DNA from: Cryptomeria japonica
Lineage: Eukaryota; Streptophyta; Pinopsida; Cupressales; Cupressaceae
DNA length: 64,000 nt
Direction of reading: 5' to 3'
Assembly (NCBI RefSeq): GCF_030272615.1
Contig: NC_081413.1
Coordinates: forward strand, 24,618,501-24,682,500
Under the pieces are notes generated by a model. That model worked only from the letters and a program-made list of their open reading frames with translations, did no database searches and was not told the DNA's origin. The first letter of the stretch is position 1, and every line of letters starts with the position of its first letter. This document shows positions 12,034 through 22,965 of this stretch, piece after piece. The position numbers were made by a program, and so were the translations under genes.

Positions 12034-12794
12034 TGTTGGAAAATGCACACTCCAATGAGAAATTGTAGGTGATTGAACGTATTGCCATTGATGGCAACCT
12101 TGCAGTCCTATGATACCGGCAGGCACCGGCACCAACAGACTCAACATTGGCAAACAGATCATCGACACCAAAAAGATTGATCATTGGCACCATGGCCGAC
12201 ATGAATTTTGTTTAAATGTATTTTGTATTTAATTGTAAAATATTTTGTAAGACAACTTGGCGGATTGTAATATGACTCATATATGTATGAGATCATTGTA
12301 GATCATTTAGGGAGTGATAGATGGAAAGATTAATGCAGACCTAATATGTGAATTGTAAGGCAGATATTGGATAAGGGTTTATGTATGTACCAGAGCTTAA
12401 ACCGGTACTAAATCTAGCATAGTAGATGTTGATCTGAAATAGTAAAAGACATTGGATTTATATAATCTGTTTTTGTAAGTTAGTGAGACTTCTTTTGTAA
12501 CTGAGCAATGAGCTCTAGGCACTTGGTCTTCCTGCATGTGCAGGCCCCCATTGTAAATAGTAATATTCCCTTGTTGGCTAGTAAGCAAATATTGTGGGTC
12601 ATAGATCCCACCGAGGTTTTTCCCACACCGGGTTTCCTCGTTAAAAATACTGTGTTATGCTGTGTCTCTTATGTTGTTCTTATTGCTCTTATTTACTGCA
12701 TTAATTTTGGTTTATGGGTACACAGTTTTGATATTAATTTTCATGTTATAATTCGAATAAATTCTTATACTAGTTAGATACTGATTCATCCCCC
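12034..12794 (+). repeat. Element C 5' LTR, left part (A)
   Basis: Starts TGTTGGAAAATGC and is split by the Athila insertion after the run of five Cs at 12790-12794. The remainder is 24277-24302 (ending CCTAACA). Both parts together make 787 bp, exactly the length of the unbroken LTR in copy B (56736-57522). Near its 3' side lies the caccgaggtttttcccac block also seen in the copia-type LTR at 180-2582. Confidence 0.9.
12790..12794. repeat. Athila target site duplication, left (CCCCC)
   Basis: CCCCC stands here and again at 24272-24276, on either side of the inserted element. Copy B has a single ccccc in the same context (catccccctctcag, about 57489-57502), which is the empty site. Five bases is the usual duplication length for gypsy elements. 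Confidence 0.92.
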
Positions 12795-14100
12795 TGGTCG
12801 CGCCCACAAAAGGATATGAAAATCACAGTAAAGCCTTTCCTAGGAATTGGGCATTCCAACAGGTGACCAATATCTCTCTCTATAGACGTTCATTTACTTG
12901 TCAAACCAGGGGACATATACTTTAAATGGCGCAGCAAAATATATGCACTAGGAACTCATTTTGGTCAAATCTTAGCAGAAATACATACTGGAAAGAAATT
13001 CTACCTACGCTACAGGAAGGTAATGCAAAGCTCTTTAACTCAACTATGATTTGATTAAAACAAAAATCATGATAACTACAACTGAAACACAAACTATGAA
13101 CTGGCCTTATGCTGCAGGAACAGGCACAGTGATGGATTCCTTGTGTTGCAGGAGCAATGTAAAGCTGAGTTTGTATAAAAACTTTAAAGATGAAAGCAAA
13201 CTGAAGCTTAACAGGAAAGAACAACTAACTAACTAGCTACAGATACCTACTAAGTGGGCCCCCTTAGCAAGCATCTCCTGATTACACAGATGTTAAACTC
13301 AGAACTTCATTGAACTTTATTCATAAAAACAGAATGATATACATTGTTTTGTTGATATGAAAACTAACAACAAACTCTGTCTCTCGTTAAACAGATTCTG
13401 TCTTTCATTATCATATTGATTCTTACATGATATCTACTACTCTGATTCTATCTTATTCTAACTCTCTTCTCCCTTTCTCTTGCATAGGAGGAGAACTTTA
13501 TTTAAAAACAGGAGAGCAACTAACTAACTAACTCCATCAAGGAAAGACGTGGAAGTAAAATATATCCCCGAATCAAGGAACAAACTCCATAAATGAATTT
13601 ATGCATTCAACCTGATCCAGAGAGAATCTAGTGCTCCACTCTTTTCAGATTGACTGACATTAAAATTCTTTCCCATGGTTTCGGTCATAGAGTCTTCACC
13701 GGAGCTTCCTCGAAGTCGTGTAGGAAATGGACTTTACTGCAAGGCCGAGATCGGCTGCACTTGACTCGATCGTTCTTCAACAACCTACGAAACAAAAGGT
13801 AACAGGCAACAGAAAAAGGCGTATGGCACATACATGATATCTATTCATTAATCACACATTTTAAATCTACTTCATCATTCAAAAAAACTATATATGATAT
13901 ACCAGTCATTTTAGGGAGTCAACGGGGCAATAAATGCAATCAAGTCAACACAATGAGCTGCAGGAATATAAAAGTATCTTGTTATAGGATATCCCAAAAA
14001 AAGGTTTCAACAAAGTCTGAACATCCATGAAATAACAAAAGTAAAGGCATTTAAAAGTTTACCATAACATCTAAATTATAAGCATATTTTAAGCTCATCA
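12795..14100 (-). repeat. Athila 3' LTR (left on the + strand)
   Basis: Starts TGGTCGCGCCC and ends CTCATCA as read on the plus strand, so in element direction it is TGATGAG...GCGACCA. At 1306 bp it is exactly as long as the other LTR, so there has been no net insertion or deletion since insertion. Confidence 0.95.
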
Positions 14101-14113
14101 CTGCCCTCTACTT
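14101..14113 (-). promoter_or_regulatory. Athila polypurine tract
   Basis: In element direction this reads agtagagggcag and touches the 3' LTR start TGATGAG. It is the expected RNase H-resistant primer for plus-strand DNA. It is short and contains one T and one C. Confidence 0.75.
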
Positions 14114-16700
14114 AGTCCAATGCTGGTCCTCCAGCATTAACTTTCCTAGTGGTTTCTCTGAAGTTGGTGGTTGCTACATGAGTCTGAAACGGATTTTTAA
14201 ACTTGTAATAAAATCCTCTGAAATCCTGGCATTTTTCATACCTTTGGTCTTCTAATTCATTGTTAAGATTTGTAGCCTGGTGATGATAAAGTGGGCACAT
14301 TAGCACAGGGGGTCTGAATGTCAGCGGCAACCACAGTTCAAATCTTGTTTGAAGTCCCAATTGAATATATCTTCTGGTTCATTTGAGAGCTGCTGTAAAA
14401 TTTAGGGGACCATGTTGTTCTGACTTTCTTAACCCAACAGTTAATCTCTCCCATCTTTTCTCACTTCTGGTGAATGCCGATTTCCAAAATAAATATTGTT
14501 GTGCCTGGAATTCATCATATACTTGTTTTCTGATATCAAATATTTTCTCTCTTGCTGAAACATTATTAATACCATATGTCAGAGTAAACCAATCATTCAA
14601 CATTGCATGGAGGTTTGAACTTTGAGAATGTAATGGAACAGGCTCTGTTTTCTCAGCTTCCTCATATGTTTCCCACTGCCTGCCATAATTCATCTCATTT
14701 GTTGTCTATGACATAAATGCTCTCAAATGAATATCACCAATATATAGAAGAGGATTCCATTCTGTTTCAAATGGTATTAAAAAGCCATGCAAATAGAATT
14801 CACACAAAGAATTCCTTAACCAGTTAGGGGCTGCCTGGTATGCTTCATAGAATTCCTTGGCAGTATGAATTATAGGATCTTGGTTTCTGGAAATTTTCAT
14901 CAATTGGAACCATAAAAACTGTTCTTTAAGGCACAGAGCATAAACTCTGGGTGGTGGTCTACATTCCATAATCTGACCAGTTACTTTTAACATTTCGTCC
15001 ATTTTTGCTTTCAACTCAGCAATTTCCTGCTTCTGACTTTCAATTTTTTTTTCAATTTCTTCTTTTCTATTTCCCATAGACTTTGTTGCATGTCAGTCTG
15101 GGCTATGTATCGGAAAGTCAGGGTTTGCAATGTAACTGTTTCCCAATTAGCTTTAACATATTCCAGAAACTCAATTAAAAACGTTTTCTTATACACAACA
15201 ATGGCTTTACAAATTGCAGGGTGAAATACAACTTCACTAGGCACATTCAATTGTTCAGTCTGTTCTTGCTCTTGCTGCAAGATAAATTCTTCTTGTTGCT
15301 GCGGTGGAGAAGTCTGTGCTTCCTCCAAAAATTGCATAGCAGCAGTAGCCAAATCATCAAGATTTGGTAACCCTTGCTCATTATGCCCTGTTTCTTTTGT
15401 CTCAACTTGTTCCTCTTCAGGAACGAATGAACTCTAGGTAGCATTCTCGGACACATTCTAAGAAACATTAAATTCGAACTCAACAGACCCTTCTGAAATT
15501 ACAATCACCTCTGGTTATGGTGAAGCAGGGGAGGTCTTAGATTGTTTCCTTGCGGAAACCCTTCTTGGCACTGATGCGGCTGCAGGAGGTGTTCCGGTAG
15601 CTTTCCTCTTCCTTGTTTGTTTAGAGGGCTTTGCCCTACCAGAGGATGATGGTGAACCAGTAATAGCAACAGGTGTTGCTGTAGGAGAAACAACTGCAGG
15701 GGAAGGTGTTGCAGGAGAAGGGCATTGCCTTTTCTGAGAACGAGGGTCAGATTTTGGGGACCCTTCTGCCTTTGTTTTTCCCTTCTCTCTCCTAGTGGCA
15801 GACCTAGTTTGTACCCTAGCAGAGAATTCAGGTGTGAAAGCTGCAGGACTAGGTACTACAGGAGTAGATGACCCTTGCCCTATTTTACTGGTAGATGCAA
15901 GTTCTTTCTTCTTTTTCTGAGGCCATGGGGTAAGTACCCTAGGGGGTTGTGGAATTTGCAAACTCTTTTGGGCAAAAAATTGTTGCCAGGAGAGAGGTGA
16001 GACATCCCTCAAAGAGTGCTCAATCAGTAATTTAATAAGGCCATGATGAGTGACAGAATTATCTTTCCCCTGTTGAGTTCCGTGGGCACTTTGTTCTAAA
16101 AATTTTAACAAGAAATTCGGAACATTTATAACTAACCCATGCCTCATATGGCTCAATAATTTAAAATGATGAGAATGCAGATAGGAAAAACGGCCTTCAC
16201 AGGTCAAATACCTGATTATGTAAGTAGCATACTCTGAATAAGGAGGAGGCAATGATACGTGCTTGCATCCCTGCTTGGAGACTTCCAGAGGTCCATCAGT
16301 AGGCATTGAAAACTCAGCCCTTGTAGCTGCAGCGTCTGAAGAAAATTTTTCTCCAACGGCTGGAAGCCCAGTTACTTCAACAATTTTGTTTTCGGTTGCA
16401 ACAACCGTTAGACCCCATACGGTGGCTTCCCCCAGCGTCTGAAGAAAATTTTTCTCCAACAACTGGAAGCCCAGTTACTTCAGCAATTTTGTTTTCAGTT
16501 GCAACAACCGTTAGACCCCATACGGTGGCTTCCCCTTCAGAAAGGGTTCTCAAATATTCTCCAGCAGCCTCCTCATCAAAATCATTTAAGCTCAAGAAAT
16601 AATTTAACCACCCACAAAGGCTGAATGCGTGGACTGTTTGCAGATTTTGCAATAACATTTCATGAGCTGTAGGCTCATGTCGCACCAACTGACCACCCAT
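14112..16700 (-). pseudogene. Athila extra 3' ORF (env position), decayed
   Basis: The frame starts at 16700 (MGGQLVRHEP) and can be followed through several broken frames to about 14112, roughly 860 codons in all. The N-terminal part (about residues 40-250) carries a pattern like ENKIAEVTGLP..GEKF, which resembles the putative plant transposon (mobile-domain) family found in extra genes of plant gypsy elements. Next is a basic, Ser/Pro/Ala-rich stretch (about 15515-15930), then a coiled-coil-like Lys/Glu region (about 15000-15080), then an aromatic-rich end. It occupies the place of the envelope-like gene of Athila, but I see no convincing signal peptide or membrane segment. It is broken by a 103-bp duplication at 16332-16537, a stop at 15515 and a shift in the T run near 15045. 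Confidence 0.75.
16332..16537 (-). repeat. 103-bp tandem duplication within the Athila 3' ORF
   Basis: The block beginning gcgtctgaagaaaatttttc at 16332 is repeated from 16435, ending in ggtggcttcccc each time. The two copies differ at only a few positions. As 103 is not a multiple of three, the duplication shifts the frame and splits the ORF into the pieces starting at 16700 and ending at 15515. It happened after the gene lost selection or destroyed it. Confidence 0.92.
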
Positions 16701-16719
16701 GTTTGTAGTTTTCCTTTAG

Positions 16720-17430
16720 CTGAACTCAATTCCTTGCTGAAGGTTCAAATTCTCTGTTTCCCTTTTTGCTCTGGTTTTTCTTCTTTCGTTCCGTCGCATT
16801 TCTTTCTTTTTCCAAAAATGAACGTTTTGAACAAGCAGTCTTAATCGTAATTATGCAATAAAGAAAGACATGCGATCATATTTGGAAAGTACCAGAAAAG
16901 TATTAAAGAAAGATTATTTTGCAGTTATGGCAGTGGCGAAAAGACAGATTTTAAAAGATGGATTACCCCGCCCCCTACTTAAAGTATGACATGTTTCCTC
17001 ACATGTCGTAAAGAACAGGTAGAGATTCGGGTAATAATGACCGGTACATGCATAGCAGTAAATGAATAGAATGAAATAAATCAAATATGCGATAAGAAAA
17101 GATATGGCGTACCTTTGATAATTGCACGTACGTGTGAAGAAAGATGATGGCATCTGCATGAATTGACAAGTGGGAAAGATATCTTAATTAAGGTTGATGC
17201 GAATGGATGACATGGATGGGTGAGATGGGCGGACGAAATGAATGGATAGAATGGATGGACGGAAGATAAAGAAGTGAAATGGGGGCAATAAATGAGAATG
17301 GAGAAAAAGGGGTTTTCTTTTTAAAAAGAAAACCTTTATTATGGGCATGCTTTTTTGAAAATTACGGTAACGCTGCAGGAGAAAGGCTAAAGCCTTCGGC
17401 TGCAGGAAGAGTAGCGGGAGGAACCTGAAT
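16720..17430. other. Spacer between Athila integrase and 3' ORF
   Basis: No coding signal is seen. A simple stretch of gga/atgg words (atggatgggtgagatgggcg, about 17200-17275) stands out. In element direction the spacer lies between the end of integrase and the extra ORF, where a splice acceptor or internal promoter would be expected in Athila elements; I could not identify either. Confidence 0.5.
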
Positions 17431-17433
17431 GAA

Positions 17434-18462
17434 CTACTGCATGAATTTTTCCTTGGAGACTGGTTTGTGGTACAATCGAAGTCGGTGGCCATTCACTAGC
17501 AATTTGAAGTGGACTCGGTCTATTGTTACTAGCTGTACAGCTCCATTGTCGAACACATTTTCAACTTCATAGGGGCCAAGCCAGCGTGTTGTGAGCTTAC
17601 CTTGGTTTTCTTGATATCTGGAATCATATAACAGAGCCCAATCTCCAGCAAAAAAATTCCTAGTTTTGATGTGCTGATCATGCCATTTCTTCCTTTGCTG
17701 TTGGATTGCTTCTGTATGCTGCAGGGCAGCTTTTCTCATTTCGTCCAAAGCATTTAGCTGCAGGAGACGGTCCTTCTGTGCTTCAGATATGTCTATATTG
17801 AGTTTGAGAGCTGTCCTCAAAGTTGTGTGTTCAAATTCTATGGGTAACATGGCTGTTTTCCCATAAAGCAGCTCAAAAGGTGTAAACCCAGTTGTTGTTT
17901 TCCATGTAGTTTTGCAAGCCCAAACTGCTTCAGGAAGTCTATTGCTCCAATCTTTTCTATGGATTTGCACTGTCTTTGTGAGGATCGCCTCAATTTCTCT
18001 GTTTGTTACCTCTTCCTGACCATTGGCTTGAGGGTGATTAGGGCTAGACTTCCTATGTTTGATTTTATAGTCATTCATTAGTGCAGTGATCAGATTCGAT
18101 GTAAACTGAGCTCCTTGATCGGTTACAAGCTCTCTAGGAACTCCAAATCTTATGAAAATTTGTTCATACAGAAACTCAGCAACTTTGTTATCTCGGGTAT
18201 GAGTCATAGTTGTTACCTCGACCCATTTTGTTACATAGTCCGTGCAAACTAGAATGTATGACTTTCCATTTGATGGTGGATCAATTGGCCTTACAAAATC
18301 CATCCCCCATTTATCAAAAGGGGTGACTATTATCTGCGGATATAGTGGCATTTCATCGGACTTAGTTGGTCTTTCCATATGCTGGCATCTATCACATTTT
18401 CATGTATAGGCCACAGCATCCTTATGTAATGTTGGCCAGTAGTACCCTGTTGTAAGAACTTT
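17434..18462 (-). pseudogene. Athila integrase
   Basis: Integrase joins the new DNA copy to the host chromosome. The HHCC zinc finger lies across 18540-18380 (HACHDE...KCDRC), interrupted by a TGA at 18400-18402 that fits a CGA arginine codon changed by C-to-T. The main frame 18378-17434 holds the catalytic core: GMDFV with the first aspartate, VTDQGAQF with the second, and NGQEEVTN with the glutamate. All three catalytic residues are kept. The C-terminal RWLGPYEV motif is the gypsy GPY/F module; no chromodomain follows, as expected for this clade. The frame ends at a natural-looking stop at 17434. Confidence 0.93.
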
Positions 18463-19266
18463 CATTGATGTTCTTTTTGCTGCAAAATGTCCTCCACATG
18501 GTTCATCATGGCAAGCATGCAATATCTCATAAGTTTCATCTTCTCTTACACATCTTCGCATTACTTGATCAGGTCTAGTATAGAACAAACTATTTGCAAT
18601 CAAGGAAAAGTTAAAACTTTTCTCTATTAACAATTTCTTTTCTTTTGGAGAAAAGTGGTCTGGTATTCTATTTGTTGCTAGATAATTGGCAATGTCTGCA
18701 TACCAGGGTATATGTGCAGCGATGGAAAACAAGTGTTCATCTAGGAACCTATCATCAATGATCTCATGTTTAACAGGTGCAGCTAATTGAAGTCTTGATA
18801 AAAAGTCAGCTACAACATTAGCTCTCCCTGGTTTGTCAATTATGGAAATGTCAAACTCTTGTAACAACAGGAGCCAACGTGCCAACCTATCAGAGATGGC
18901 AGGTTTGTTCATCAGATACTTGATTGCTGCATGGTCAGTATGGACGAATATCTGATAACCTATGACATAATGCCTAAATTTATTCAAAGCATACACTACT
19001 GCAAGCAACTCCTTTTCTGTGATAGTATAGTTGAGCTCAGGATCTTGAAGGTTCTTACTGATAAAGTAAATAGCATGTTCAACTGAATTTTCTTTTTGAT
19101 TCAGAACTGCTCCTATGCCAAAGTCAGAAGCATTAGCATGTATGTGAAAAAGCAAATTCCATTTTGGACCTTGAAGAACAGGGGCTTTAGTAAGCAAGTC
19201 CTTTAGTTGTAGGAAGGATTTTTCATAGGCCTCTGTCCACTCAAATTGGGAATCCTTTGTTAACAA
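18463..19266 (-). pseudogene. Athila RNase H
   Basis: The frame 19266-18400 begins at the end of the reverse transcriptase connection and carries the gypsy RNase H: HANASDFGIGAVL with the first aspartate, YTITEKELLAVVYAL with the glutamate, VHTDHAAIKYL with the second aspartate, and RANVVADFLSRL at the end. It removes genomic RNA during copying. It is in a different frame from gag-protease-reverse transcriptase; the shift lies near 19262. Apart from that the domain looks intact. Confidence 0.93.
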
Positions 19267-20294
19267 AGCATAAAGTGGACTGGCAATTTACTGAAGTCTT
19301 TTATAAACCTTCTATAATACCCTGCATGACCAAGAAAACTTCTGACATCTTTCTGTTTTGTAGGAGTTTGTAAATTCTGAATTACTTCAATTTTAGTAGG
19401 GTCGACCTGAATTCCATTCTTTGAAACATGATGACCTAGAATAATACCTTCTTCCATCATTAGAAAACACTTCTCACTGTTTAGAGACAAATTTTACTCT
19501 CTACACCTTTTCAATACTTTTTCTAAATTTACTAGTGCTTCTTCAAATGTGACTCCATAGGCAGTGAAATCATCCATGTAAATCTCCATACATTCATGAG
19601 ATATATCAGCAAAGATACTAATTACTACTCTCTGAAATGTTGCTGGTGCATTGCATAGGCCAAAAGGAAAGACCGTATAAGCAAATGTTCCCCATGGACA
19701 GGTAAAAGTGGTCTTATCTTGATCTTCAGAGGCAATTTTTATCTGATTGTACCCACTGTAACCATCCAAAAAGGAAAAATATCTTTTGCTAGATAGTGAG
19801 TCTAGTACTTGATCTACAAAAGGTAGTGGAAAGTGATCTTTTTTAGTGGCACTGTTCAATTCTCTATAATCTACACATACTCTCCATTTTCCACCTTTCT
19901 TGGGGACAATGACTAATGGAGAAACCCATTGACTGTCAGAGATTGGATAAATAAAACCAGCATCAAGCAACTTTTGAAGCTCACTTTTAACTATTTCTCT
20001 AAGTCCTGGATTTACTCTTCTTTGAGGTTGTCTAATTGGTGAACAATCTTCTTTGATATATATCCTATGAGTACAAACTCGAGGATCTATTCCTTGCATG
20101 TCCCCATATTCCCATGCAAAAGATTTATGTTGTTCTTGTAGCATTTTTAATAGGTTAGCCTGTTGAGACTGTGACAACTTTTTATTGATATTCAAACAAT
20201 GACCTTGAGACAATTCTATCTGCTCCGTGAGATTACTCATAGAGTCTACAGGTAATGTTTGTACCTCTTGTGGAAGCAAATTATGAAAAATCAC
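19262..20294 (-). pseudogene. Athila reverse transcriptase
   Basis: Copies the RNA genome into DNA. The frame has QRRVNPGLREIVKSEL and LLDAGFIYPISDSQWVSP (entry region), GGKWRVCVDYRELN, FPFGLCNAPATFQR, and the catalytic YMDD at 19569-19580. The 3' part (ILGHHVS..., FLGHAGYYRRFI) follows a TAA stop at 19494-19496. All core motifs are present. Sequence style (DFTAYG after the YMDD, ISDSQWVSP) is Athila-like. The frame is shared with gag and protease upstream and is lost by a frameshift near 19262. Confidence 0.94.
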
Positions 20295-21400
20295 TGGAAG
20301 TTTAGGCAGTGAACTTTCAGAATCTGGTTGCTGCAGGAAACATTGTAAATGAGTACCATTTGGATCAGATGAACTACCCGTATCAGAGTTGTACTATAGA
20401 ATTTGAAACAGCAAGGCATCTTCACTCTGAAGTTGTGAGAATGGGTCATTTTGAATCATCATTAATTGAGCCAAAGAATTGGCTTCTTCAATTTCCTCCC
20501 CCACATCTGACCAAACAGGTTGGGACAAATCTGGCTGAGGTCTAGTAGGCAGATATAGAGCCAATTTCTTTGTGGACTGCCCATCAGAAATGGTCATATC
20601 TCCAGAACGACATCCTATAAAAGCATCAACAGTTTCTAACCATGGTCTACCAAGAATAACTGGATATCCTCTTAAAGTTGTCTTAACTGATAATATTGTG
20701 AAATCAGCAGGATACTCCCAAGATTCAAGAATGACAATTACATCTTCTACTATCCCATCAGGTTTAACTGTGGAGCTATCTATAAGATGCAGAACTGTGG
20801 GTGTAGACCTAATGTTTAAAATGTTCAAGGAGTCCATAGTATGCTTTGTCATGACATTAATGGCAGCACCTAAATCAATCAAAATATTTTTTACAACTTG
20901 CCCATTTACATTTATCTGCACTACAGGACTTCCAAGGTCAATATACTTTGGAATAACTACATTTCCCAACATTATATCAGCCAACTTCCCTAATACATGA
21001 ATTCTTTGAGGATCTTTTTTCTTTCGTCCAGGCTTCTTCAAATAGGCTTCTTTAATAACTTTTCCAAAAATATGAATATCTTTAATAGCCTGAAATAAAA
21101 GAATTTGAATCTGCACATTTTTGAGCTGATCCATAATGTCAAAAGTGGGTTCTTCCATGGGTTTATATGCAGTACTTTGCAACCTCTGAGGAAAAGGTGG
21201 GTTGCCTTGATTTTGCAGAACAGGCTCTTTAAGAACTGTATCATTTATGGGCATGTGCTCAGTAGGAACAACAAGTGCAGTAGATTCTTCATGGGGAGAA
21301 TCTGATATTTCAGTAATCAGAGGCGGTTTTGGAGTAGGTAAAGTAGTTCTAGATCTCAAATGGATGTCATTAACGTTTAAGGCATAAGCTTGATATTGGT
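20295..21400 (-). pseudogene. Athila aspartic protease region
   Basis: The frame 21359-20394 contains ILIDLGAAINVM at about 20855-20890, the Athila-type form (DLGA) of the protease active-site DTG/DSG, followed by VILGRPWLET with the second hydrophobic-G signature near 20640. The enzyme would release the Gag and Pol proteins from the polyprotein. A Gln/Pro-rich linker precedes it. A TAG at 20394-20396 separates it from the reverse transcriptase in the same frame. Confidence 0.9.
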
Positions 21401-22844
21401 TGGCTTCAGCAAGATACGCAGGCTGCTGAGGCTACTGCTGTTGCTTATTATTGGGATTGGGCAACGGCTAGGCAGGCATAGGTGTTTGTTTTGGAGGTCC
21501 AGGATTTGTGGCAGTTACTGCAGGAGGCGGCATAAGGGCTTGTGGTTGTGGCTGTGGAAGCTGCAAGAATCCAGAGGACTGATTTTGCCATTGCTGAGGG
21601 CCTCGCCATTGGAAATTTTGCTACCAATTTCCTGAAGGTGGGGTCCATTGCCCTTGTGGCTGTTGCCATCCTCCTTGAGGGGATTGCCATTGCTGGTTCT
21701 GATAATTAGGCCAATTTGGTTGAGGTGGATTCTAGGGTGGTGGTGGTCCATATGCATGTTGCCATTGGTTATTATATCCAGAATAAGAATTACCAAAAGT
21801 TAAAGGGTCTTGAGGCATACCTTGTCTTTGGGCCCATGGTCTCCTTTGTGCAACAAAGAACACTTGATCATCATCTCCTTCTATTGGCTTGAAGTCAGTA
21901 GGTAGCTGTTTGGCTTCCAAATTAGCCACCATCTTGCATCTGCAGTCACGCTTCTTTTGTCTGCAGTATGGACAGAACTCGGCCAAAACTGCGTCAGCCT
22001 CCTCATGTTTCTTTCGAGCTTGCATAGTGTCCAGTTGCGTAGCCATATTATTAATGATGTTCTGCTTGAAGTCAGATAGCAAATTTGTTATCTCTATTCG
22101 GGAAACTCCACCAGAAGAAGACTTCCCTATTGTAGCATGATGACCTCGACCTTTCTTAACTATTGCTCGAGAGTAGTTAAGACATATTTTCTTTATATCA
22201 TCCCAAGGCACCTGGGTTATATCACCTCCTCCTATCAGGTCCAGGGCGTCTATACAAGCATCACCTATTCCCTTTAGAAATAGTAGTTTCTGAGAGTCCT
22301 CGTTGAGAGTATGGTTTGAGTTCCTCTGTAGTGAAAACAAGAATCTGGAAATATAATCTTCCAAACTTTCATTGTCCTTCTACTGAATTCGGAATATGTC
22401 ATCACCTTTGCTGGCGCTCTTACAATATTCCTTATACTTTTCAAGGAATTTTGTCTGCATGACCTCCCAACTTCTGAGAGCTCCTTCCTTCAAGGTGGAA
22501 GGAAATAACTTCAGTTTATAAGCGTCTGTGTTGTAGTCATAACTGCGACAGAGGACATCAAATTCAAACAGAAAGGTTTCTGGGTCCTCTGTGACCAGGC
22601 CATAAAACTTTGAAAGCAAAGAAGAGGGAATGTTTTTAAGATTGTCAGTATCTCCCTGGGGGACAATGGGAAACTCAAATGTAGGAGGTGGATTATTAGG
22701 TGGATTATTTGCCATGTTTGGTTGCTGGAATAACAGAGCGAATGGATTTTCCTCAGGTTCGTTGTCAGCTGGGTCAAATGGTAGTTCAATAAATAGATTT
22801 TTAGGGAGGAACCTTCCCAGGGTGTCTCTTCTTCTTCTATGCAA
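21401..22844 (-). pseudogene. Athila gag
   Basis: Gag forms the particle that packages the RNA. The frame shows a capsid-type segment, YGLVTEDPETFLFEFDVLC then KLKLFPSTLKEGALRSW (about 22470-22590), and EDYISRFLFSLQ after a TAG at 22380-22382. Later comes an unusual cysteine cluster, CPYCRQKKRDCRC (about 21945-21985), instead of a standard CCHC knuckle, then a Pro/Gln/Trp-rich tail. Further in-frame TAGs lie at 21732, 21621, 21468 and 21432. The start codon is uncertain: the open frame from 22844 begins with TTG, and the first ATG in it (MANNPPN) lies near 22716. Confidence 0.88.
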
Positions 22845-22943
22845 GCAATATGATGAATAGTGGCTTGAAGGATCTAGAAAATTTTACTAACAAGCTAAAC
22901 TAATGCTAAAAATGACTTCTGATAAACTCCTAGCCAGACACCA

Positions 22944-22961
22944 TCCCCAGCAATGGCGCCA
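22944..22961 (-). promoter_or_regulatory. Athila primer binding site (tRNA-Asp type)
   Basis: In element direction this reads TGGCGCCATTGCTGGGGA, four bases inside the 5' LTR. It matches the complement of the 3' end of plant tRNA-Asp (the usual Athila-type PBS TGGCGCC.TTGC.GGGGA) except for two positions, both of the C/T-G/A kind. The tRNA identity is from memory of the plant tRNA-Asp 3' end. Confidence 0.8.
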
Positions 22962-22965
22962 AAAA

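Noticed and set aside
12508-12777. Plus-strand open frame in the LTR of element C (also near 28687, 57210 and 63275)
   Set aside because: It lies wholly inside LTR sequence, differs in length between copies and has no domain; a chance frame.
13051-13236. Short frames in the Athila LTRs (13051-13236 and 23222-23407)
   Set aside because: Both are on the strand opposite to the element and within the LTRs. They are similar only because the LTRs are copies.
20572-21000. 142-codon plus-strand frame
   Set aside because: It is antisense to the Athila protease region, which has clear motifs on the minus strand.
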